From Limisphaera sp026417315 (GTDB taxonomy: Bacteria; Verrucomicrobiota; Verrucomicrobiia; Limisphaerales; Limisphaeraceae): a stretch of DNA of 64,000 bases. Made by a program: the position numbers and the translations under genes. Position 1 is the first letter of the stretch. Every line of letters begins with the position of its first letter. Positions 41,159-49,326 of this stretch are shown here, one piece after another. Below the pieces are notes generated by a model, which worked only from the letters and a program-made list of their open reading frames with translations, was not told the origin of the DNA and made no database searches. Location: positions 620,001 to 684,000 of the forward strand of contig NZ_JBMVQY010000002.1 of NCBI RefSeq assembly GCF_049537125.1. The letters are read 5' to 3'.

Positions 41159-41956
41159 TTATTGCGCCGGCGGGTTGGTGGCCGGCGCGTTGGTTGCCGG
41201 CGGGATCACCCGCACCGTGCCGTCGGCGCTCACCTCGACGTTCAAATCATACTTTTCCGTGGCCGCCGGCTTCCGCGGTGCGGGTCCCCGCATGAGCAGA
41301 GTGGCTCCGCGCACCTCGGGTCCGCCCAACAAACCGCGTCGGATCCATTCCAGCCGGCGGGCCAGGTTGAGTTCCTCTTTGAGTTTGGCGACCTGGGCGC
41401 GCAGCGTTTCCAGATCGTTGAACTGGCGCTCCAGTTCCGCCTTTTCCGCCAGCAACCGTTTGAGTTCCTGCTCCAGGAAAGCCTTGTCGCCCTCGGCGGC
41501 GGCCAGCCGGCGCCGCACCTCCTCGATCTGCTGGGTGAGATTGGTCAGCGCGAGGGTCAGTTCCTGGGCGCGCTGATCCAGCTCGTTGCGCTGCGACTCC
41601 AGCTCCGCAATGCGGGCTTCGCGCTGCGCCAGGGTCTGTCGCGTCGACTCCAGCTGGTTGCGGGTCTCGGATAACGCGCCCTCGGTTTGCTGGAGTCGTG
41701 TGGACAACAGGGTGAATTCGTTGGTCAACTGCGTCAGCGCCTGGCGCTGATCCGCCAATTGCCGTTCCAACTCCCCGCTGCGCCGACGTTCGCTCTCCAA
41801 ACTGCCCTCGGCCGTTACCCAGCGGTTCGAGTGATACAAAATCGCCTCCGTGGCCTTTTGCTGCTCTTCCCGGGCCTTTTGCCGGGTGACCCACAGGCTG
41901 ATCGCCAGTGCCACGGCCACCAGAGCCAGCACCACCACTACGACCTTGGTTTTCAT
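41159..41956 (-). CDS. Membrane-anchored coiled-coil protein
   Basis: From ATG 41956 the protein has 265 residues. An N-terminal hydrophobic helix (KVVVVVLALVAVALAISLWV) anchors it and about 150 residues of heptad-rich Leu/Glu/Gln/Arg sequence follow (residues 40-195), predicted as a long periplasmic coiled coil. The C terminus is a small Gly/Pro-rich tail. It is divergent from the transketolase gene, sharing a 98-base spacer. A structural or envelope-spanning role is plausible; I do not recognise a family. Confidence 0.75.
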   Translation of the reverse strand: MKTKVVVVVLALVAVALAISLWVTRQKAREEQQKATEAILYHSNRWVTAEGSLESERRRSGELERQLADQRQALTQLTNEFTLLSTRLQQTEGALSETRNQLESTRQTLAQREARIAELESQRNELDQRAQELTLALTNLTQQIEEVRRRLAAAEGDKAFLEQELKRLLAEKAELERQFNDLETLRAQVAKLKEELNLARRLEWIRRGLLGGPEVRGATLLMRGPAPRKPAATEKYDLNVEVSADGTVRVIPPATNAPATNPPAQ

Positions 41957-42054
41957 AATTGCTCCGACAATGCCGGTCCCGGCCGGTTTTGGCAAGCCCC
42001 TCGCACACGGCTGGCAACGCAATTTCATTCTTTCCCTCTGCGGTGCGGTGGCTT

Positions 42055-43908
42055 ATGTTCGGCGGCCGCATGATTGAGACGGACCTGGAACTGCTGAGGG
42101 GAATCGCAAATCAGTTGCGGATTCACTGCATCACCGCCACGACGGCCGCGGGCAGCGGGCACCCGACTTCCTGCCTGTCGGCAGCGGAGCTGGTGGCAGC
42201 GCTGTTCTTCGGTCACATGCGGTATGACCCGAAGAACCCGCGGCATCCCAACAACGACCGTTTCATCCTGTCCAAGGGCCACGCGGCCCCGCTGTTGTAT
42301 GCCGCCTGGGCCGAGGCCGGCCTGTTCCCGGTGGAGCAGTTGGGCCAGTTGCGGCAGATCACCTCGGACCTGGAGGGGCATCCCACGCCACGGCTGCCGT
42401 TCGTGGACGTGGCCACCGGCTCGTTGGGACAGGGCCTGGGCATCGGCGTGGGCATGGCGCTGGCGGCGCGCCAGAACGGCCTGGATTACCGCACCTACGT
42501 GCTGATGGGGGACGGCGAAATCGCCGAAGGCGCGGTTTGGGAGGCGGCCTCCCTGGCCGGCATCCGCAAGCTCAACAACCTCATCGGGATCGTGGACGTG
42601 AACCGGTTGGGGCAAAGCGAAGCCACGGCCTTTGGACACGACCTGGTCACCTACCGCCGCCGCTTCGAAGCCTTTGGCTGGCGGGTGGAGGACGTCGACG
42701 GTCATGATCTGGAGGAGATCATGGAGGTCCTGGGCGGTGTGGGGCTCGGAGATCAACCGCTTTGCATCCTGGCGCGCACCTACAAGGGCGCCGGAGTGTC
42801 GTTCCTGCAGGACCGGGACGGGTGGCACGGCAAGCCGCTGAACAAGGACGAGGCCGCCCGGGCCATCGCAGAATTGGTGCCATCGGCGCGCCCGGCCGCC
42901 GGTGTTGCCATCCCGCCGCCCTCGCCCCTTTCACCGCCCGAGCGACCGGCCCCCTCCGCCTACCCGCCGGTCCAGTATGAGCGGGGACAGATGGTGGCCA
43001 CCCGCGAAGCCTACGGCAACGCGCTGGCCCGAATGGGCGAGGTGGACCTGCGGATCGTGGCCATGGACGGCGACACCAAGAACTCCACGTTTGCCGAACG
43101 CTTCGCCAGGAAGTTTCCCGACCGCTATTACGAGTGCTACATCGCCGAGCAGAACCTGGTGGCGGTGGCCGTCGGATTCAGCACGCGCGGGTTTGTGCCG
43201 TTTGCCTCGACGTTCGCCTGCTTTTTCACGCGCGCTTACGACCACATCCGGGTCGCCGGCATTTCCCAGGCCAACATCAAGCTGGTCGGATCGCATGTGG
43301 GAGTCAGCATCGGCGAGGACGGACCCTCCCAGATGGGATTGGAAGACCTGGCCATGATGCGGGCGGTGGCCGGTTCGACCGTGTTGTACCCCTCCGATGC
43401 GGTCAGCGCGGAAAAACTGGTCGAGCAAATGGCCCTGCGGCGCGGACTTTGTTACCTGCGCACCTCCCGGCCCAAAACACCGGTGATTTACAACAACGAG
43501 GAGGAATTCCCCGTCGGCGGGGCGAAGGTGTTGCGCCAAAAGGACGGGGACCGGGTGACGGTGGTGGCTGCCGGCGTGACCTTGCACGAAGCCCTCAAGG
43601 CGGCCGACCTTCTGGCGGCGCAGGGCATTGGCATTACTGTCATCGACGCCTACAGCATCAAGCCCCTGGCCTCCGAGGTCATCCTGGCCGCGGCCCGCAA
43701 AACCGGAAATCGCGTGGTCACAGTGGAGGATCACTACGCAGAGGGCGGGTTGGGCGACGCCGTGGCGGGTGAACTCAGCGCGCAGGGTGTCCAGGTGCAC
43801 AAACTGGCCGTCCGCGAACTGCCCCGATCCGGCAAGCCCGAGGAACTCCTGGCCCGCTACGGGATCAACGCCGAGGCGATCGCTGCCAAGGTCCGTGCCC
43901 TGGCCTGA
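42055..43908 (+). CDS. tkt: Transketolase
   Basis: Transketolase exchanges two-carbon units between pentose phosphates. The 617-residue enzyme is contiguous (N- and C-halves fused) and closer in style to the animal/archaeal type than to the E. coli type. The ThDP-binding part has TTAAGSGHPTSC, SKGHAAPLLYAAW, GSLGQGLGIGVGMALA and the GDGEIAEGAVWEAA motif; the C-terminal half has the glutamate in CYIAEQNLVAVAVGFS and the HVGVSIGEDGPSQMGLED region. ATG 42055 and ATG 42070 are both possible starts. A hairpin at 43927 follows the stop. Confidence 0.96.
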   Translation: MFGGRMIETDLELLRGIANQLRIHCITATTAAGSGHPTSCLSAAELVAALFFGHMRYDPKNPRHPNNDRFILSKGHAAPLLYAAWAEAGLFPVEQLGQLRQITSDLEGHPTPRLPFVDVATGSLGQGLGIGVGMALAARQNGLDYRTYVLMGDGEIAEGAVWEAASLAGIRKLNNLIGIVDVNRLGQSEATAFGHDLVTYRRRFEAFGWRVEDVDGHDLEEIMEVLGGVGLGDQPLCILARTYKGAGVSFLQDRDGWHGKPLNKDEAARAIAELVPSARPAAGVAIPPPSPLSPPERPAPSAYPPVQYERGQMVATREAYGNALARMGEVDLRIVAMDGDTKNSTFAERFARKFPDRYYECYIAEQNLVAVAVGFSTRGFVPFASTFACFFTRAYDHIRVAGISQANIKLVGSHVGVSIGEDGPSQMGLEDLAMMRAVAGSTVLYPSDAVSAEKLVEQMALRRGLCYLRTSRPKTPVIYNNEEEFPVGGAKVLRQKDGDRVTVVAAGVTLHEALKAADLLAAQGIGITVIDAYSIKPLASEVILAAARKTGNRVVTVEDHYAEGGLGDAVAGELSAQGVQVHKLAVRELPRSGKPEELLARYGINAEAIAAKVRALA

Positions 43909-43926
43909 GGGGCCCCTCTCTTACGA

Positions 43927-43954
43927 CGCTGCCGGGGAGCCAACCGCGGCAGCG
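43927..43954. terminator. Probable bidirectional terminator
   Basis: CGCTGCCG (43927-43934) pairs perfectly with CGGCAGCG (43947-43954) over a 12-base loop, followed by gattt. It lies between the convergent transketolase and YqgE genes. Confidence 0.5.
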
Positions 43955-44057
43955 GATTTCGGCGCCGCCCCCCCCCGCGGTCGTCCGTTTTGCTCTCTCT
44001 TCCCTGAACGGGCTCCGGGGCACACGGGCCCCGCGCGCCCGTGCAGCCGGCCCGTGT

Positions 44058-44615
44058 TCAGTTCAGGGTGGGGTCGTCCGGAATCTGCGCCAGTAACTGG
44101 TAACGCCAGCCTTTCTGCCGCAGGATCCGGGCCCACAGCGTGCTGGTATCCTCCGCGAACACCAGGTCCAACGAAGCCGGATGAGTCAACCAGGCCTTCC
44201 GACGAAGCTCGTCCTCCAATTGCCCGGGCGCCCATCCGGAGTACCCGGCAAAGAGTTTGATCCTCTTGGTGGCAGAAAAGGATTCGCCCAGCTCCATGAG
44301 CTCATCCAGGGAATGACCCAGGCTGAGGTTGGGCATCACGTTGGCATCGGGCAAATACAGGTCGCTGTGCAGAAAACTCATGGCGGTGGGTTGCACCGGA
44401 CCGCCCAGATAGAGCGGCTGCTCCTTGAGGAACTCGGGCAGGTCCGCCACCAGCGCGTCGCCCACGCGCGTTCCGGTGGGGCGATTCAAGACCAGACCGA
44501 ACGCACCGTCCTCGTCGTGTTGGCAAATGAGGATCACGGTGCGGGCGAAAAACGATCCGCTCAACTGCCCGCTGTCCAGCAGCAGGTGTCCTTTCAGCGA
44601 TTTCGGAGCCGCCAT
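44058..44615 (-). CDS. YqgE/AlgH family protein
   Basis: The 185-residue protein carries the YqgE/AlgH (DUF179) signatures GHLLLDSGQLSGSFFARTVILIC, EDGAFGLVLNRPTG, LYLGGPVQPTAMSFLHS and FAGYSGWAPGQLEDE. The family is widely conserved and poorly understood; AlgH was once named as an alginate regulator. The start at 44615 is the first Met before the domain. It is convergent with transketolase and divergent from the small lipoprotein. Confidence 0.93.
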   Translation of the reverse strand: MAAPKSLKGHLLLDSGQLSGSFFARTVILICQHDEDGAFGLVLNRPTGTRVGDALVADLPEFLKEQPLYLGGPVQPTAMSFLHSDLYLPDANVMPNLSLGHSLDELMELGESFSATKRIKLFAGYSGWAPGQLEDELRRKAWLTHPASLDLVFAEDTSTLWARILRQKGWRYQLLAQIPDDPTLN

Positions 44616-44653
44616 GGCACGTTGTGTTTCTCTGCCGAGAATGTCGCCCAATC

Positions 44654-44681
44654 TTGCGCCGGTGACAATCCGGTTTAGATT
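44654..44681 (+). promoter_or_regulatory. Sigma-70-type promoter, leaderless start predicted
   Basis: TTGCGC (44654-44659) and TAGATT (44676-44681) lie 16 bases apart. The A of the next ATG (44688) is the seventh base after the -10, so transcription should start at or next to the start codon. Confidence 0.5.
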
Positions 44682-44687
44682 GGCGGC

Positions 44688-44816
44688 ATGCGGAGCCGAA
44701 TCCTGGGATGGCTGCTGCTGCTGGTTTTGTGGGGCGCGGTGACGGGCTGCCGATGTCCGCAACCGGAGGGCAGCCGTGAATACCGCCCGGGGAAGGGTTG
44801 GGTGCCGGTGCGCTGA
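44688..44816 (+). CDS. Small lipoprotein, 42 residues
   Basis: This very short gene was found by reading the sequence after the promoter. It encodes MRSRILGWLLLLVLWGAVTG followed by the lipobox Cys (VTGC) at residue 21, so the mature lipoprotein has only 22 residues: a Cys/Pro-rich start, then EGSREYRPGKGWVPVR. The signal peptide is textbook: two basic residues, a hydrophobic core and a VTGC lipobox. It ends 114 bases before the TolC gene and might share its transcript. The function is unknown; small lipoproteins of this type occur in envelope secretion loci. Confidence 0.65.
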   Translation: MRSRILGWLLLLVLWGAVTGCRCPQPEGSREYRPGKGWVPVR

Positions 44817-44930
44817 CCCGGCCGCGCGACCGTGCCGGCGGCGACAGGTGGACTCTCCGGAACGCACCGGAGAGGGTCCGTAGTTGGCCGGAATTGTCAC
44901 CCGTGCGGGGCTGTGCCAACTTGCGCTCCC

Positions 44931-46670
44931 GTGAAGGGAACAGCCCGACGTTACATTGCCCGCTGTGCCTGGCTCCTTTTGGGGATGGCCGGTTGGATCC
45001 CGTTCGGACTGGCCGCTCCTGAGGAGTTGGCGTCCGCAGGGGCAACCCAGCGGGCCGGCCAGGTTTGGGAACTGACGCTCAGCAACTACCTGCAGCGGGT
45101 GGTGGAAGCCAACGAAACCCTGCAGGCGCGCTGGCTGGAGGCGCGCGCTGCGTGGCGCCGCGCCCGCGCCGAATACGGCGCGTTCGAACCGGAGCTGTTC
45201 GCCTCGGTGCAGCGTCAGATCAACGAACGCCAGAACACCGCCGAGCAGCAGCGCAGCACCCTCAGCGGCTTCTTCAGCGAGCGGAACAACATTTATCAGG
45301 GCGGGCTGGAGGGCCTTCTGCCCAGTGGCGCCCGGGTGCGCCTCGGCTACACCCTGCGGGATTTGAAAAACAATCTTCAAAGTCAGCCGCTGTTCCTGTC
45401 CCGGGGCCTGACCAACGGAGAGTTCCTGACCTTCGTGGGGGTCAATGTCACCCAGCCGCTCCTCAAAAACGCCGGTCCGGCCGCCACCCTGGCCGCCCTG
45501 CGGATTGCCGCGCTGGAGTCGGACATCGCCTTCCACGAATACCGTCGCCAGTTGATGGTCACGCTGGCCACCGCCGAGGCCGCGTACTGGAATCTTTACC
45601 TGGCCCAGGAACAGGTTCGGTTTTTCGAGGAATCCCTGGCCACGGCGGAGAAAATCCTCCACGACAATCGCCAGCGCTGGGAGGCCGGACGCGGTTCCCA
45701 GTTGGATGTGCTGGAAGCGGAGGCGGGCGTGGCCCTGCGCCGTGCCCGCCTGATGGAAGCCCTGCAGAAGCGCGACGAGGAAGCGGCCCGAGTGCTCTCC
45801 CTTTGCTCCCTTTCGGTGGCCGAGGCGCCCGGCCGCGTGTGTGCGGTGGATGCACCCCCCCAGCGGGTACCGGAGCCGAACCCGCTGGAGCTCTGGCAGG
45901 CGGCCTGGCAATGGAATCCGGACTACCAAATCCAGCGATTCAAGGTCCTGCAGGAGGCCAACCGCATCGGGTACAATCGCAATCAACGATTGCCGGAACT
46001 GAACCTGGTGGGCAGCTACGGTTTCAACGGCCTGGGAGAGAGCCCGGGGGATTCCTGGGCCGCCATCGAGACCGCCAACTTTCCCAGTTGGTCGGTGGGC
46101 GTGGAATTGCGGTTGCCCGTCGCCGGGGGTTGGAAGGCGCGTCACAACCTGGCCGCGGCTCGGCTCCAGTACCAGGCCGCCGAACTGGCCCTGCAGGAGA
46201 TCGAGCGGCAAATCGGCAACTCCCTGCACACCGCCCTCCAAAAACTACGCACCGCCCAGAGCAGCATCGAGGGTTACGAAAAGCTGGTTCAGTTCAATCG
46301 CACCCTGCTCGATTCCGCCCTGGCACGACTGGAAGCGGGGAAACTGGACAGCCGCAAGGTGCTTGAAATCGAGGCCGACCTCTTTGATTCCCGCAATCGG
46401 TTGGTGGAGGCGCAGATCCAGTTGCAGCGCGCCTGGCTGGAAGTTCAACTGGTCAGCGGGCAACTCCTGCGCCAGCGCGAACTCGAGCGGGACCGCGAAA
46501 CCCTGGCGGCGGAGGTCCGACACTGGCTCCGCGAACCCGGCCCTGCCTACGCCCCCATTCCGGACTCCGCCTCCGGCGCGCCGGCTCCTGCCGGCCGGGA
46601 AACCCCGGAACAACGCCGCGCGCGCGAAGCACTTTCTCGTGAGCTTTTCCCCGGACCCGAAGCACCATGA
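44931..46670 (+). CDS. TolC-family outer membrane efflux protein
   Basis: A GTG start at 44931 gives 579 residues with a signal peptide (ARRYIARCAWLLLGMAGWIPFGLA). The mature protein has the outer membrane efflux protein pattern: two long amphipathic helical repeats, an N-terminal one with LSNYLQRVVEANETLQARWLEAR, GVNVTQPLLKNAG and AEAAYWNLYLAQEQVRF, and a C-terminal one with GVELRLPVAGGWKARHNLAAARLQYQ and LARLEAGKLDSRKVLEIEADLF. It would form the outer-membrane exit duct for the cassette. Its stop overlaps the start of the next gene (ATGA), so the two are translationally coupled. Confidence 0.9.
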   Translation: MKGTARRYIARCAWLLLGMAGWIPFGLAAPEELASAGATQRAGQVWELTLSNYLQRVVEANETLQARWLEARAAWRRARAEYGAFEPELFASVQRQINERQNTAEQQRSTLSGFFSERNNIYQGGLEGLLPSGARVRLGYTLRDLKNNLQSQPLFLSRGLTNGEFLTFVGVNVTQPLLKNAGPAATLAALRIAALESDIAFHEYRRQLMVTLATAEAAYWNLYLAQEQVRFFEESLATAEKILHDNRQRWEAGRGSQLDVLEAEAGVALRRARLMEALQKRDEEAARVLSLCSLSVAEAPGRVCAVDAPPQRVPEPNPLELWQAAWQWNPDYQIQRFKVLQEANRIGYNRNQRLPELNLVGSYGFNGLGESPGDSWAAIETANFPSWSVGVELRLPVAGGWKARHNLAAARLQYQAAELALQEIERQIGNSLHTALQKLRTAQSSIEGYEKLVQFNRTLLDSALARLEAGKLDSRKVLEIEADLFDSRNRLVEAQIQLQRAWLEVQLVSGQLLRQRELERDRETLAAEVRHWLREPGPAYAPIPDSASGAPAPAGRETPEQRRAREALSRELFPGPEAP

Positions 46671-47431
46671 ACCTCCGCTGCGTCTCTTGGTTACGTGGGT
46701 GGCCGTTACTGGTTGGCCTGGCGGTGACCGGCCCGGCCCATCCCCAGTCGCTGCAGCCGGCTCCCGGCATCACCGAGGCCGTTTACGATGGCACGCTGAG
46801 CCTGCCCGTCGCCGGCATCGTAAGTCGTCGTCCGTTTCGCGAGGGCGACTTCGTCGAGGCCGGGCAGGTGTTGCTCGAACTCGACAGCCGATTGGAGGCG
46901 CTGGAATGTCAACGACGCCGCTTGATCCTCGAACATCGCCAGAGCGAATATGAGGCCCTCCGTCGGCTCTTCGAACAAAACAGCATCTCGGTCAAAAAGG
47001 AAGAGCTCGACAAGGCCCGTGCCGACTACGAGGTCGCCCGCGCCGAGTTCCTGATGGCCGAGGAACAACTGAACCGGCGCCGCCTGTTGGCCCCTTGCGT
47101 CGGCACCGTCGCCGAGATCCTGCCGGAGTTGGGAGAGGCCGTGCAACCCCATCAGGCCCTGGTCCGGCTGGTGGACACACGCCAGGCCTGGTTCGTTGCG
47201 AACGTGGACCCCGCATGGTCTGCCAGGATCCAACCCGGCCAGACCGTCACGCTGAGCCTGGAGACCGTGCCGGCGCCGATTCAGGTCACCGGCACCGTGA
47301 CGTTTCTCTCGCCCGTGGTGGATCCGGCCAGCGGTTTGCGCAAGGTGAAAGTGCTGTTTGACAACACGCAGGCGCGCATCGCCCCCGGCGTTGCCGGACA
47401 CTTGCTCCCGGCTGCCACCGCACAACGTTGA
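46667..47431 (+). CDS. HlyD-type periplasmic adaptor
   Basis: This 254-residue protein has a signal-like N terminus (WLRGWPLLVGLAVTGPAHP) and the HlyD/RND adaptor layout: a biotinyl-lipoyl half (VAGIVSRRPFREGDFVEAGQVLLELDSR), a helical hairpin (about 75-125), a second lipoyl half (LLAPCVGTVAEILPELGEAVQPHQALVRLVDT) and a beta-barrel (GQTVTLSLETVPAP, TGTVTFLSPVVDPASGLRKVKV). It should link an inner-membrane component to TolC. It overlaps the preceding gene by four bases and is followed after 16 bases by a second, GAF-fused adaptor. Having three adaptor-like proteins in one cassette is unusual. Confidence 0.92.
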   Translation: MNLRCVSWLRGWPLLVGLAVTGPAHPQSLQPAPGITEAVYDGTLSLPVAGIVSRRPFREGDFVEAGQVLLELDSRLEALECQRRRLILEHRQSEYEALRRLFEQNSISVKKEELDKARADYEVARAEFLMAEEQLNRRRLLAPCVGTVAEILPELGEAVQPHQALVRLVDTRQAWFVANVDPAWSARIQPGQTVTLSLETVPAPIQVTGTVTFLSPVVDPASGLRKVKVLFDNTQARIAPGVAGHLLPAATAQR

Positions 47432-47447
47432 GGCGAGGGACGGTCCC

Positions 47448-49322
47448 ATGAGCACTGCAACCTCCAATCCCGTGGCGGCCAACCCCGCCGAGCGATTTCA
47501 AGCCGGCCTGGAACGACTGGGCCGGCTGCGCGAGTTCACCGGCCCGGCCGAAGAGTTCTGGACCCTGTTTCTCGAAACCACCACGCTCCTGGCCGGCGCA
47601 CGATGCGGCATTCTCTTCCGCAAGACCGCGTCGGACCCCGTCCAGCGCGTCTGCACCTGGCCTCCAGAGCCCCTCGTGCACCCGGGACTCCCTGCGTTTC
47701 TGCGCGCCGCCCCGGAAGTGGCACGCGTGGCCTCGCAACGTGAGGCCGCCCTGGCGCCGCTGGACGGTGCCGGGCCCGGACCTCTCCCGTATGCCCTGGC
47801 GGTCCGATGGGATCTTCCCGATCAAAACGCACAACTCATCACCGTCCATCACTTGGAGGCTGCGCTCGAGACCCAGGCGGCTGCGGCGTTGCGACACTTG
47901 CGTCTGGTCTCCGACGTCCCGCGGCTCTATCAACTGCGCCGACAGGCCGCCGAAGCTCAGGTGACACTGGCGCACCTGGCTGCCGTCACGGATCTGGTGG
48001 CCCAGCTCAACGCCCACGAGCGCTTCCCGGCGCTGGCGATGACACTGGTGAACGATCTGGCCAGCCGACACCAGTGCACCCGGGTCGCCCTGGGATGGCG
48101 CCAGGGGCCCTACATCCGCTTGCAGGCCCTCAGTCACACGGACCGGTTCGAGCGAAAAATGGAAGCCGTGCGCAGGCTCGAACAGGCCATGGAAGAGGCC
48201 ATGGATCAAAACGACGTGGTCCTTTGGCCCGCACCGGAAAACGACCCCCGCATCACGCGCGATCACGCCGCATACGCCGCCGAGCAAAAAACAGCCCATC
48301 TTTGTTCGGTGCCCCTTCGCCTCGATGGCCGGGTGGTGGGCGTGCTGACCCTGGAGCGGGCCTCCGGGCCGTTCAATGAGGAGGAACAACGACTCCTGCT
48401 GCTCACCAGTGAGTTGGTGGTTCGACGGCTGGCCGAACGATACGAAGCCGATCGCTGGTTCGGCGCCCGGTGGGCCACGGCGGCCCGGCGGCGCCTGCAA
48501 CGCTGGCTGGGACCCGAACATACATGGGCCAAGGTTGCTGCCCTGGCCGGGACGATCGGTTTGGCTGTGCTCTGCTTTGGCGGCATGGACTATCGCGTCG
48601 AGGCGCCGTTCCAATTGCGGACCGAAGACGTGGCCGTCCTGACGGCGCCCTTCGCGGGTTACATCGCCGAGGTGCCCCGCGAAGTGGGCGACGTGGTGCA
48701 GGCGGGCGAGCCTCTCCTGCGCCTGGACACCCGCGACTTGCTGCTGGAGGAAGCCGCCGCCCTGGCGGACCTCGATCGCGCCCTGCGGGAAGCCGAAAAA
48801 GCCCGCGCCCGTGAGGCGTTGGCGGACATGCGCGTCGCGGAGGCACAAGCGCGACAGGCCCGGGCCCGACTCGACCTGGTGCGGCACCGACTCGCGTTGG
48901 CCACGCTTACCAGCCCCTTCGATGGCGTCGTCGTGGAAGGGGACCTGAAGCAACACCTGGGCGCGCCGGTCAAACCGGGCGATCCGCTCTTCAAAATCGC
49001 GCGCACCGACCGCTTTTACGTCGAGTGCCGCGTCCGCGAGACCGACATTCACGAAGTCCAATCCCAAGCCCCGGGACAAATCGCCTTCCTCAGCCGACCC
49101 AAACTCAAATTCCCCGTTCGCGTGGAACGCATCGAACCCGTGGCCCAAACCCATGACGGCCAAAACGTCTTCCTCGTCCGCTGCGTGCCGGAGGGGCCCG
49201 TGCCGGATTGGTGGCGCCCCGGCATGACCGGCGTGGCCAAGATCCACGTCGGCCGCCGGTCCTTCCTCTGGATCCTCACGCATCGCACCATGGACTTCCT
49301 GCGCATGTTCTTCTGGATCTGA
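47448..49322 (+). CDS. GAF-HlyD fusion membrane protein
   Basis: From ATG 47448 this 624-residue protein combines a cytoplasmic sensor with an adaptor. Residues 20-150 and 180-330 form one or two GAF-type domains (FPALAMTLVNDLASRHQCTRVALGW and HLCSVPLRLDGRVVGVLTLER are the clearest). A single membrane helix follows near 360-378 (VAALAGTIGLAVLCFGGM), then a periplasmic HlyD part: lipoyl half (LTAPFAGYIAEVPREVGDVV), coiled-coil, second half (LTSPFDGVVVEGDLKQHLGAPVKPGDPLFKI) and beta-barrel. Such a fusion would let a cytoplasmic signal gate an export adaptor. It is 4 bases upstream of the M50 gene. Confidence 0.88.
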   Translation: MSTATSNPVAANPAERFQAGLERLGRLREFTGPAEEFWTLFLETTTLLAGARCGILFRKTASDPVQRVCTWPPEPLVHPGLPAFLRAAPEVARVASQREAALAPLDGAGPGPLPYALAVRWDLPDQNAQLITVHHLEAALETQAAAALRHLRLVSDVPRLYQLRRQAAEAQVTLAHLAAVTDLVAQLNAHERFPALAMTLVNDLASRHQCTRVALGWRQGPYIRLQALSHTDRFERKMEAVRRLEQAMEEAMDQNDVVLWPAPENDPRITRDHAAYAAEQKTAHLCSVPLRLDGRVVGVLTLERASGPFNEEEQRLLLLTSELVVRRLAERYEADRWFGARWATAARRRLQRWLGPEHTWAKVAALAGTIGLAVLCFGGMDYRVEAPFQLRTEDVAVLTAPFAGYIAEVPREVGDVVQAGEPLLRLDTRDLLLEEAAALADLDRALREAEKARAREALADMRVAEAQARQARARLDLVRHRLALATLTSPFDGVVVEGDLKQHLGAPVKPGDPLFKIARTDRFYVECRVRETDIHEVQSQAPGQIAFLSRPKLKFPVRVERIEPVAQTHDGQNVFLVRCVPEGPVPDWWRPGMTGVAKIHVGRRSFLWILTHRTMDFLRMFFWI

Positions 49323-49326
49323 ACCC

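Noticed and set aside
42959..43060. Transketolase split into two genes
   Set aside because: The Pro/Ser-rich linker (about residues 285-315) lies between the two halves, but the frame is continuous and both halves have the expected motifs, so it is one gene.
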